15,047 nucleotides of DNA from contig CAYTVG010000040.1 of the NCBI GenBank assembly GCA_964441755.1, positions 1 through 15,047 on the forward strand. The letters are read 5' to 3'. Below the pieces are notes generated by a model. That model worked only from the letters and a program-made list of their open reading frames with translations. It did no database searches and was not told where the DNA came from. Each line of letters begins with the position of its first letter. Position 1 is the first letter of the stretch. The translations under genes were made by a program, and so were the position numbers. Source of the DNA: JAUMBM01 sp964441755. GTDB lineage: Bacteria; Bacteroidota; Bacteroidia; Chitinophagales; Saprospiraceae. Positions 7,591 to 14,946 of the stretch are shown piece by piece.

Positions 7591-8581
7591 CAGGCTGTTG
7601 CAGCGGGTCCTCCATGAGGACAATTTGTTATTGGCTTTTTGGAAAGCCTCCAAGGGTAAGCGATATGCGCGCCAGGTGCTGGCATACCAGTCAGCGCTGG
7701 ATGAAAACCTGCGCCGGCTTGGGCGGGAGATTGGTTTGGGGTGTGTGGGGGTTGGTGATTATCGCCATTTTATGGTATATGAGCCCAAAGCCCGTCACAT
7801 TTGTGCCTGTGCATTTAGGGAACAGGTACTTCATCATGCACTGATGAACGTGTGCCATGATAGTTTTGAACGGGTTCAGATCTATGATAGTTATGCAAGT
7901 CGAAAAGGCAAGGGGACGTATGCCGCGCTCAAGCGAAGTATGGAGTATAGCCGAAGATACAGCTGGTTTATGAAGCTGGACGTACGCAAGTTTTTTGACA
8001 GCATCCATCACGATGTGCTCAAGGCACAGTTGTGTCGCCTCTTTAAGGAAGCGGGGCTATTGCAGATGTTTTATGCAATCATTGACAGTTATGCACATAC
8101 GCCCTGTCGGGGCGTACCAATCGGCAATCTGACGAGCCAGTATTTTGCCAATCATTATCTGTCCGGTCTGGATCACTTCATCAAAGATAACAATGCGATG
8201 CCCGCTTATGTCCGCTACATGGATGATATGGTATTGTGGAGTGATGACAAGGCTCAACTCAAGGACATGCATGCACAAATCACTGAGTATACCGGCCGGC
8301 AACTCAGGTGTGAACTAAAGCCGGTGCTGCTGAATCGCACGGCTGCCGGGTTGCCATTTCTGGGCTACAGGGTATTTCAGCATCACCTCCGGCTGCTTCA
8401 GCAGAGTAAGCAGCGTTTTATCAAAAAAGCGGGATACATACATGCAAAATACCACAGTGGTGAGTGGACTGAATCCCAATGTCAGCGACATATCCTTCCA
8501 TTGATAGCATTTACAACACATTGTGACAGTCTTGTTTTCAGGAAAAATGTATATTTGAGACTTGAAGGTCAATCGTCGTAG
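7577..8581 (+). CDS. DGR reverse transcriptase
   Basis: This 334-residue reverse transcriptase carries motif A KLDVRKFFDSI (133-143, catalytic D135) and GVPIGNLTSQYF (179-190). It also carries the catalytic YMDD at 214-217 within YVRYMDDMVLW, and FLGYRVF (261-267). The GNLTSQ motif, in place of the QGxxxSP of group II intron and retron RTs, is a hallmark of DGR reverse transcriptases. There is no maturase or endonuclease domain, as usual. I start at 7577 (MKRNNRLLQRV) rather than the in-frame ATG at 7538, because family members begin at this point and AGGGAGG lies just before it. The gene overlaps the HRDC gene. Its TAG stop (8579-8581) touches the first base of the TR. It makes error-prone cDNA from TR RNA, misincorporating opposite adenines, and this cDNA replaces VR sequence. 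Confidence 0.97.
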   Translation: MKRNNRLLQRVLHEDNLLLAFWKASKGKRYARQVLAYQSALDENLRRLGREIGLGCVGVGDYRHFMVYEPKARHICACAFREQVLHHALMNVCHDSFERVQIYDSYASRKGKGTYAALKRSMEYSRRYSWFMKLDVRKFFDSIHHDVLKAQLCRLFKEAGLLQMFYAIIDSYAHTPCRGVPIGNLTSQYFANHYLSGLDHFIKDNNAMPAYVRYMDDMVLWSDDKAQLKDMHAQITEYTGRQLRCELKPVLLNRTAAGLPFLGYRVFQHHLRLLQQSKQRFIKKAGYIHAKYHSGEWTESQCQRHILPLIAFTTHCDSLVFRKNVYLRLEGQSS

Positions 8582-8710
8582 GGCCCGAACCGCGTCATTC
8601 GCGGTGGCAGCTGGAACAACAATCCGCAGAACTGCCGGGTGGCATATCGCAACAACAACCAACCGGAGAACCGGAACAACAACATCGGCTTCCGCCTGGC
8701 TCGCAGCTCA
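8581..8710 (+). repeat. DGR template repeat (TR)
   Basis: This is a 130-nt donor repeat with 35 adenines concentrated in 11 AAC and one AAT codon in the target frame. There it would encode GPNRVIRGGSWNNNPQNC followed by more Asn runs. It matches all four VRs without gaps, and essentially all differences fall on its adenines. It differs from the VRs at C8707 (T in every VR), which separates its IMH*-like 3' end from the VR IMH. It abuts the RT stop codon and is not followed by the hairpin element seen after each VR. Confidence 0.97.
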
Positions 8711-8976
8711 GATGAACAATGGACATTTAGAACAGACGGTTGTCCTGTGCCTGCCGGTTGCAGGTCGAAAAGGCGGTCGAACCGCAGGGGCAGCGGGCTT
8801 GGTAGGCTGATGGCGCCGAAGAGGCTGCTGCCCTGCCTTTTGTTACTGCCGGTGCTGTCGGCCGGGTTTGGTGCAGCAAAAGGTGAAAAATCGGTATTGT
8901 GGATAGGGTAATGAGTGAAGTAGCTTATCTTTAGTGCCTGTATGACAATGGTTATTACTTACAAAAACGATTAAAG
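8711..8976 (+). other. Region after the TR; likely 3' part of the template RNA, then FGE leader
   Basis: No gene is convincing here; open frames run through the TR without a start of their own. Two small hairpins follow the TR: CCTGC/GCAGG at 8750-8764 and GCGGT/ACCGC at 8773-8785. By analogy with DGRs whose template RNA needs flanking spacer sequence, these may fold the TR transcript. From about 8908 on, the sequence resembles the leaders of the other stand-alone FGE genes (CTTATCTTTAGTGCCTG at 8924-8940). Confidence 0.4.
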
Positions 8977-9771
8977 ATGACGCCCAGCCTGTATAATGTT
9001 CCTCCTTTTTTGGAAAAGCGCCTGCGCCGGTATGAGGTGAATGGGTATGTGTTTCATACGGTAGTGGTGGAGAAGGGGGGGGGTATGATGGGGGGGGATG
9101 ATGAGGGTGCGTATGATGATGAAAAACCGTTACACGAAGTAAGGATTCGGGAGGATTATGAACTGGGGATACACCCGGTTACACAGGGATTATGGCGCGC
9201 GGTGACGGGTAGTGACTGGCCGGAGGTTTACTTTGAGGGGGATGAACGGCCTGTTGAAAGGGTCAGTTGGGATGAAATCTGCGGGGAGGGGGGCTTTTTA
9301 GAAAAGCTGAATGACTGGTTGCGGGGTAGCCCGCAGACTGATGCGGGGGGGATGTTTGCGCTTCCGACGGAGGCGCAGTGGGAGTATGCGGCCCGGGCGG
9401 GGCGTTTTCGGGATAGTTTAGGACAGTTGTATGCCGGCAGTAGTCGGCTGTCGGAGGTGGGGTGGTATCGTGATAACAGTGGAGATGAAACACGTGCTGT
9501 GGGTCAAAAGCAAGCGAATGTACTTGGTCTGTTCGACATGAGCGGTAATGTGTATGAGTGGACGGCGGATGACTGGCATGGCGATTATGGCAAAGCGGCG
9601 GGGGATGACAGGGCTTGGATCGACAGCCCCAGGGGCCCGAACCGCGTCATTCGCGGTGGCGGCTGGTACGACCATCCGCAGTACTGCCGGGTGGCATATC
9701 GCTACTGCAACCAACCGGTGAACCGGGACCACGACTTCGGCTTCCGCCTGGCTCGCAGTTCAAGTCCATAA
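8977..9771 (+). CDS. Stand-alone FGE/C-type-lectin-fold DGR target protein 2
   Basis: This 264-residue paralogue of the genes at 6136 and 10272 has the same FGE landmarks (HPVTQGLW, LPTEAQWEYAARAG, LGLFDMSGNVYEW, RVIRGGGW, GFRLARSSSP) and ends in VR3. It is the first gene after the TR. Its ATG is fixed by a TAA just upstream (8971-8973) and defines the start chosen for its paralogues. Its N-terminal strand is unusual. Where paralogues read KGVFMMGG, this one reads KGGGMMGG, because point changes have enlarged a G5 run to G9 (9075-9083), followed by a G8 run (9090-9097). Loss of the conserved Phe could weaken the fold, and the tracts could slip. The frame is intact as given. Role as for the paralogue at 6136. 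Confidence 0.9.
   Translation: MTPSLYNVPPFLEKRLRRYEVNGYVFHTVVVEKGGGMMGGDDEGAYDDEKPLHEVRIREDYELGIHPVTQGLWRAVTGSDWPEVYFEGDERPVERVSWDEICGEGGFLEKLNDWLRGSPQTDAGGMFALPTEAQWEYAARAGRFRDSLGQLYAGSSRLSEVGWYRDNSGDETRAVGQKQANVLGLFDMSGNVYEWTADDWHGDYGKAAGDDRAWIDSPRGPNRVIRGGGWYDHPQYCRVAYRYCNQPVNRDHDFGFRLARSSSP
9633..9762 (+). repeat. DGR variable repeat VR3
   Basis: It aligns without gaps to the TR over 130 nt. Thirteen TR-adenine changes plus the shared C-to-T make it the least changed of the four. One change (ATC to TTC at 9735-9737) sits at the last variable codon before the conserved GGCTTCCGCC segment. Confidence 0.95.
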
Positions 9772-9811
9772 ATCTGAGCCCAAAACAGCCAGCAAAGGGA
9801 CAATAAACGGA

Positions 9812-9869
9812 GGGCCTGCCTACCGACAAGCAAGCGACGCCAAGGAGCGGCGGTCGGTGGGCGTGGCCC
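9812..9869 (+). repeat. Hairpin element after VR3 (copy C)
   Basis: It has the same stems as copy A (inner arms 9818-9827 and 9853-9862, outer arms 9812-9816 and 9865-9869), again starting 50 nt after the VR end. Confidence 0.85.
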
Positions 9870-9883
9870 GGAGTGGAGGCTGG

Positions 9884-10271
9884 CCGTTATTTTTTGATGA
9901 ACGCTAAAGCAGTGATGCAACAGTTGACGTCGAAGAGAATTTATCAGGTATTTGAGGAAGCACTCTTTAAAGTGTGTTCGTGCAAGGGTTGGATGCTACG
10001 GATAGCTGTGTTTGAGGATGTATTGACCAGGCGGTTAGCCGGTATCTGTCTTTGTAAGGTCAAAAACTCTGGTACAGCAAGGGCAGTAGGTATGGTAGAT
10101 CAATGGTAGCCAATATGCGGTAATACTGTAATACCATTGTTTCTCGGGCTTACTGGCTTGGTCTGGTTCAACTGAGGTGGAAAATATGCATTCTATGGAT
10201 ATTGATATTCATAAAGTAACTTATCTTAGTGCCTGTATGTGAATGGTTATTACGTGCAAAAACGGTTAATT
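9884..10271. repeat. 388-bp intergenic duplicate, second copy
   Basis: It is nearly identical to 5748-6135, with equal length and scattered point differences. With its flanks it forms a duplicated block of VR-downstream sequence, spacer and FGE gene (about 5627-6927 against 9763-11072). Confidence 0.8.
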
Positions 10272-11072
10272 ATGACGCCCAGCCTGTATAATATTCCTCC
10301 TTTTTTGGAAAAGCGCCTTCGCCGGTATGAGGTGAATGGGTATGAGTTTCACACGGTAGTGGTGGAGAAGGGGGTGTTTATGATGGGGGGGGATGATGAG
10401 GGTGCGTATGATGATGAAAAACCAGTACAAAAAGTAAGGATCCGGGAGGATTATGAACTGGGGATACACCCGGTTACACAGGGTTTGTGGCGCGCGGTGA
10501 CGGGCAGTGACTGGCCGGAGGTTCGTTTTGTGGGAGATGAGCGGCCCGTAGAAAGGGTGAGTTGGGATGATATCTGCGAAGAGGGTGGCTTTTTGGAAAA
10601 GCTCAATGAGTGGCTGCAGGGTAGCCCGCAGGCTGCTGCGGGCGGTATGTTTGCGCTTCCGACGGAGGCGCAGTGGGAGTACGCGGCCCGGGCGGGGCGT
10701 TTTCGGGATGGTTTGGGACAGTTGTATGGGGGTAGCAGTCGGTTGTCGGAGGTGGGATGGGATGATGATAATAGCGGAGGAGAAACGCATGTTGTGGGTC
10801 AAAAGCAGGCGAATGCACTTGGCCTGTACGACATGAGCGGGAATGTGTTTGAGTGGATGGCGGATGACTGGCATGACAATTATGACAAAGTGGTGGGGGA
10901 TGACAGGGCTTGGATCGACAGTCCTAGGGGCCCGGTCCGCGTCCTTCGCGGTGGCTGCTGGGACTTCCCTCCGCAGTACTGCCGGGTGGCATATCGCTAC
11001 AACAACCAACCGGTGCTCCGGTTCTACAGCATCGGCTTCCGCCTGGCTCGCAGTTCACGTCCACGAATCTGA
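10272..11072 (+). CDS. Stand-alone FGE/C-type-lectin-fold DGR target protein 3
   Basis: This 266-residue paralogue of the genes at 6136 and 8977 has the same domain order (VFMMGG, HPVTQGLW, LPTEAQWEYAARAG, NALGLYDMSGNVFEW, RVLRGGCW, GFRLARSS) and ends in VR4. I chose the ATG at 10272 over the in-frame ATG at 10239 by comparison with the 8977 gene. The usual stop after SSSP is lost: TAA reads CGA, so translation continues to a TGA two codons later and the protein ends SSRPRI. A G8 run at 10385-10392 lies early in the gene. It is the last DGR target here, and the Roco-CHAT-TIR gene begins 181 bases further on. No signal peptide or membrane segment is visible. Confidence 0.9.
   Translation: MTPSLYNIPPFLEKRLRRYEVNGYEFHTVVVEKGVFMMGGDDEGAYDDEKPVQKVRIREDYELGIHPVTQGLWRAVTGSDWPEVRFVGDERPVERVSWDDICEEGGFLEKLNEWLQGSPQAAAGGMFALPTEAQWEYAARAGRFRDGLGQLYGGSSRLSEVGWDDDNSGGETHVVGQKQANALGLYDMSGNVFEWMADDWHDNYDKVVGDDRAWIDSPRGPVRVLRGGCWDFPPQYCRVAYRYNNQPVLRFYSIGFRLARSSRPRI
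10928..11057 (+). repeat. DGR variable repeat VR4
   Basis: It aligns without gaps to the TR over 130 nt, with 18 TR-adenine changes plus the shared C-to-T. It is the only VR changed at the adenine of the RVIRGG segment (ATT to CTT, Ile to Leu). Confidence 0.95.
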
Positions 11073-11106
11073 GCCCGAAACAGCCAGAAAAGAAGTAATA
11101 AACGCA

Positions 11107-11164
11107 GGGCCTGCCTACCGACAAGCAAGCGACGACAAGGAGCGGCGGTCGGTGGGCGTGGCCC
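11107..11164 (+). repeat. Hairpin element after VR4 (copy D)
   Basis: The inner arms are 11113-11122 and 11148-11157, the outer arms 11107-11111 and 11160-11164. It again begins 50 nt after the VR end. It lies 90 bases before the next gene. Confidence 0.85.
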
Positions 11165-11253
11165 GGAGTGGAGGCTGGCAGCCAGCGCGGAAATTACCCT
11201 GAGAAAGAGCCTTATAGAATTTGTGTAATATATTGAATACCAAAAATAAGACT

Positions 11254-14200
11254 ATGCATAGCGCCGAACTGGTCCAATTAGAAAAAAGTCTGGGGTTTTC
11301 GCTCAAAGTGATGGCCATTGACTGGGAAAAATTTAAGCAGGACTATGGTTTTACCTACACCAACGAAGCAGACGAAGCTGCTGATCGCCGCTATTTCAAT
11401 TGGCATCATTTTCGGGGCGTGCACGATCCGCAGAGCTGTCTGCTGGATGAGGAGGGGCATGTGCGCGGGATCATCCTGCGTGGAACGGCTGATATGTCTG
11501 AACTAGAGCTGCCGCCACTTCCTGCGCTGGAGTATCTTTGTGTATGTGATAATGAAAATCTGGAAGAAGTCAATTTTAAGCATACATATCCATTGCTACA
11601 GCACGTGGACCTGAGCAGGAATCATTTAGTAACATTTTCGTTAGACACCCCCCAGCCGTTACTGAAAAATCTCAATCTTCTCGGAAATATACTGAAACGG
11701 GTCAATATTAACGTCGAATTACCGGCATTGGAAGAACTGGATGTCAGCCAAAATGAAATAAAAAACTGGCCTATCCGCACGATGGATAAATTACCTGCTA
11801 TTTTATTTCTTTACATGAACAGCAACCCTCTTAACGAATCATTAAGTGCATATTGGAGAAAGGAAGACGGTGGCAATTACGCTCGTTGCCTGAAAGAATT
11901 GCGAGAAAGTTTTGGGGATGTTGAACCCAAAGAAAATAATGAGTATAAAGTATTGGTTATCGGAGATGGTAAGGCGGGTAAATCCTGCATGGTAAAACGC
12001 CTGGTCGATAATGAATTTGAAAGAGAATGGGATTCGACTCATGGCATTTCAATCAGGCAGTACAGTCCGGATGAAAACGAGAAACGCTGGACTTTCAACC
12101 ACATACTGAATATGTGGGATTTTGGAGGGCAGGACATTTACCATGCTACGCACAGGCTGTTTATGCAGCGAAATACCATTTATATTTTGTTGTGGAACAG
12201 AGAAACAGAATTTAATCCGTACGTAGAACAGCCAACAAAAAAGAGGACATACAAGTGGGAGAATAAAAAAGTTGCGTACTGGCTCGCGTATGCGCAGTAT
12301 CTGGGCGATAACAGCCCAATCATTGTAGCGCAGACGCATAGTTCGCCCTTAAGTAGAAAACCGGCACATCCGAAAGAGGATTCATTGATTCGGATTTACA
12401 AAGATAATCTTCCCTATATGTCGGATTTTTTGGATATCGATGCAAGTATTCAAAGTCCCAGAGATAGTGGTTACAAGATGCTTATTCGTGCGATTGAAGA
12501 TTCCATTGACTCCCTCGAGAGGGAAGAATTTCTTCCTGCCCATTGGCTGACCATCCGTACAGAACTGGAGAAAAGAAGGCCACCGGAAACTGCAGATAGT
12601 TTGCACGCATTCATGGCGATTGATGTAAATACTTTGGATTATGATGTTTATGAAAAAATAGCCATAGATGCAGGTGAGAAAAATCCGGCGTTATTATTGG
12701 AAAACTGGCTGGTTCAGACAGGGGTAGTATTTTACAGGAAAGGTCTATTTGATAACAAACTCATCCTGAACCAGGCGTGGGCAATAAGGGCCGTATATGC
12801 ACTTTATGACAGAAGTGAGGATGGATATTACAATGATATCAAGGAGAATCGTGGCCGATTTGACGGAGAGCTACTCAATCGGTGCTGGAGTGACTATGGG
12901 CAACAGGAAAGGGAATGGTTCATAGATTTCATGCTCAAAGCCGAACTATGTTTTGAGATTACGCAAGACAGCAATACTTCCTGGGAAAAGCGTACGTTTG
13001 TGGCAATTGAAATGCTCAGCCCGGAAAGATGCAGTGCGATAAGAGTCCAGGAGAAAAACTGGGAGGATAAGTTGGTCTATGAGTTGCGCTACCGATACCC
13101 ATTCCTGCACACGGGTATCATTCAGCGATTCATCGCCAGATCACATGGTTTTGTAACATCTGTTGATGATATTTACAAGAACGGATTGCTGGTATCTGTA
13201 GATAATCAATTGGTCATTATCGAGGCCCACCAGGATCAGGACGCGCAAAGCGGATATATATTGGTTCGTACCGCAGCGGCGGGTATCCGCGCCTTGTTGC
13301 GGGTACAAAAAGAATTCGAGGAGCTTCAGCAGGACAAGAAAATTGATCAGGCTGTACGACCTGCTGATGGTGAATGGGTTGCACTGGATGTGTTGCAGAA
13401 CAATCGGGGTGCATCAACTGTGCCGGTTTATGACGGCAGTAAGTCAGTGGCGATATCTCCTTATTTGCCATTTTTGCATGATGCTGAACAGGTTATAAAG
13501 TTGTCAGATGATACTAGAGCGGGTAGACCAAGTGCTGTTAGTCCTGCGCAGGATTCTCCTGCAGTTATCGAGGTATTTCAAAAAGAAGATGCCAGAATTA
13601 AGCACAAGGCCATTGCTGGAATTAATCCTTTGCATATTTTGTTCACAGCAGCCACGCCACAACATGCGGGACCAATCAATGTTGGCTACGAAACGCGCTT
13701 CAAGGATTTAATTCGTGAATTTGACAGAAAAGATAAAATACAATTCAAAGAAGAACATGGCCTTTCGCAGGAACGATTCAGGAACTATCTGTTCACCAAC
13801 GATCCGCATATCGTTCACTTTGCAGGACACGGAGAGACGGAAGGACTTGTATTGCAGGACAGATCTTTAGATGCCGGTGTACTGCTGAATCTGGTAAAGC
13901 TTCAGCATAACACACAGGTTGTACTACTGAATGCCTGTAATACGCTGCCAATGGCAAAAGAGCTTGCCGCCTACATTCCCTACGTCATCGGAACGCCGGG
14001 ACCACTGTCTGACGATGCAGCCATCTCATTTGCGAGAGGGTTCTATACGGGTATCGCGTCCGGCAGGACAGTTGAGGACTCCTATTGGTATGCTGTAAAC
14101 AGCATAGAGGCTGACGGGCATGGTGGTGGTTATCTACCTGTACTAGTCAAAAGAACCTCATCAACTGTTGGCAAAACAGGTTCAACTGCAGCATCAGTAG

Positions 14201-14700
14201 CGGTTGAAGTGACTTCAAATCCTGTTGTACCCCCAACAACTCCCAATCCGACAGCTACAACCCCCAAAAAGGTCTTTCTGTCCTACGCACGCCCTCTGCT
14301 CAATGAGGCCGAAAAACTCCGGACGCATCTTGCTGTACAGAGACGCAACGGCAAAATCGAGTTTTGGTACGATCAGGCAATAGTCGTAGGCGATACATGG
14401 GATGAAGCCATCAAAGCCAAGATTGAAGAAGCAGATATTTTTATCCTACTGCTCAGCGCAGACTTTTGGGCTTCAGACTACATACATGAGCACGAACTGC
14501 CGCTGATTGAAAAGCGGTATGAAGCCGGCGCCAAAGTGATGTGTGTGATGGTTAGTGCCAACGACTTTGAAGAGACGAATTGGAAACGGCTACAAGCTTC
14601 GCCCCGATTGCAGGGGCGTCTCACGCCCATCCAAAACTGGAATAACATAGACGATGCCTGGCAAGCGGTTGTGGGTGATTTGAGAAAGCTAATTTCATAA
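11254..14700 (+). CDS. LRR-ROC-COR (Roco) GTPase with CHAT protease and TIR domains
   Basis: This is a 1148-residue protein from the ATG at 11254; a TTG at 11221 would add 11 residues. Leucine-rich repeats lie at about 85-195 (LEYLCVCDNENL, LQHVDLSRNHL, LKNLNLLGN, LEELDVSQNEI). A Ras-like ROC domain follows, with P-loop GDGKAGKS (237-244), switch MWDFGGQD (287-294) and a YILLWNRE strand (310-317). A COR-type region spans about 425-680. A CHAT caspase-like protease at about 790-965 has VHFAGHGE (His859) and LNACNT (Cys895) as the expected His-Cys dyad. After a Thr/Pro-rich linker, a TIR domain (about 1003-1148) begins KVFLSYA and contains WDEAIKAKIEEADIFILLLS. It then reads YIHEHEL, where Glu1079 or Glu1081 would be the NADase Glu. 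The whole resembles an NLR- or LRRK-like signalling protein with two effector domains. It starts after the last hairpin element, in the same direction as the DGR targets. Confidence 0.88.
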   Translation: MHSAELVQLEKSLGFSLKVMAIDWEKFKQDYGFTYTNEADEAADRRYFNWHHFRGVHDPQSCLLDEEGHVRGIILRGTADMSELELPPLPALEYLCVCDNENLEEVNFKHTYPLLQHVDLSRNHLVTFSLDTPQPLLKNLNLLGNILKRVNINVELPALEELDVSQNEIKNWPIRTMDKLPAILFLYMNSNPLNESLSAYWRKEDGGNYARCLKELRESFGDVEPKENNEYKVLVIGDGKAGKSCMVKRLVDNEFEREWDSTHGISIRQYSPDENEKRWTFNHILNMWDFGGQDIYHATHRLFMQRNTIYILLWNRETEFNPYVEQPTKKRTYKWENKKVAYWLAYAQYLGDNSPIIVAQTHSSPLSRKPAHPKEDSLIRIYKDNLPYMSDFLDIDASIQSPRDSGYKMLIRAIEDSIDSLEREEFLPAHWLTIRTELEKRRPPETADSLHAFMAIDVNTLDYDVYEKIAIDAGEKNPALLLENWLVQTGVVFYRKGLFDNKLILNQAWAIRAVYALYDRSEDGYYNDIKENRGRFDGELLNRCWSDYGQQEREWFIDFMLKAELCFEITQDSNTSWEKRTFVAIEMLSPERCSAIRVQEKNWEDKLVYELRYRYPFLHTGIIQRFIARSHGFVTSVDDIYKNGLLVSVDNQLVIIEAHQDQDAQSGYILVRTAAAGIRALLRVQKEFEELQQDKKIDQAVRPADGEWVALDVLQNNRGASTVPVYDGSKSVAISPYLPFLHDAEQVIKLSDDTRAGRPSAVSPAQDSPAVIEVFQKEDARIKHKAIAGINPLHILFTAATPQHAGPINVGYETRFKDLIREFDRKDKIQFKEEHGLSQERFRNYLFTNDPHIVHFAGHGETEGLVLQDRSLDAGVLLNLVKLQHNTQVVLLNACNTLPMAKELAAYIPYVIGTPGPLSDDAAISFARGFYTGIASGRTVEDSYWYAVNSIEADGHGGGYLPVLVKRTSSTVGKTGSTAASVAVEVTSNPVVPPTTPNPTATTPKKVFLSYARPLLNEAEKLRTHLAVQRRNGKIEFWYDQAIVVGDTWDEAIKAKIEEADIFILLLSADFWASDYIHEHELPLIEKRYEAGAKVMCVMVSANDFEETNWKRLQASPRLQGRLTPIQNWNNIDDAWQAVVGDLRKLIS

Positions 14701-14735
14701 ACCTCCTGTCGATAACTGTCATAAACAGAGGGTTT
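14699..14735 (+). terminator. Candidate terminator hairpin after the Roco-CHAT-TIR gene
   Basis: Arms AAACCTCCTGT (14699-14709) and ACAGAGGGTTT (14725-14735) pair with one mismatch and one G-T, starting within the stop codon. No U-rich tail follows, so intrinsic termination is uncertain. Confidence 0.4.
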
Positions 14736-14946
14736 GGTCGGCTCTGAGGTTTAGCAATGTTATCGATTTATTTCATTTTTCAAAAAATGAAAGGTTCTTG
14801 GTCAAATATAATGGGTATTGAGAGCTAGCCCCCCTAAGTGGAAGTAAATCATACGGACGAAATTTTGAATATTTCGGTATCCTTTAGCCGTATGCATATT
14901 TCGGAGTATGCTGACCCATCTCGACAGTCGGTCAGTTAAAAGCCAG
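14701..14946. other. Non-coding region after the last gene
   Basis: Apart from the two hairpins listed separately I see no gene, promoter or RNA that I can defend here. Confidence 0.5.
14771..14792. terminator. Perfect AT-rich palindrome, possible bidirectional terminator
   Basis: Arms TTTCATTTTT and AAAAATGAAA are separated by CA: a perfect 10-bp stem ending in A/T tracts, about 70 bases after the stop of the last gene. The stem is weak in G/C, so terminator function is a guess. Confidence 0.35.

Noticed and set aside
7577..8581. Group II intron or retron reverse transcriptase
   Set aside because: The SQ-type motif, short length, lack of maturase/endonuclease domains and the adjoining TR with matching VRs identify a DGR.
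8562..8911. Small genes across the TR and its downstream flank
   Set aside because: Their coding look comes from the TR, which mirrors the FGE C-terminus; there is no start region or domain of their own.
5636..11200. FGE domains as active formylglycine-generating enzymes or sulfatase activators
   Set aside because: The cysteine pair of active FGEs after the RGGSW motif is not present; the region holds TR-derived variable codons and one Cys, and no sulfatase gene is nearby.
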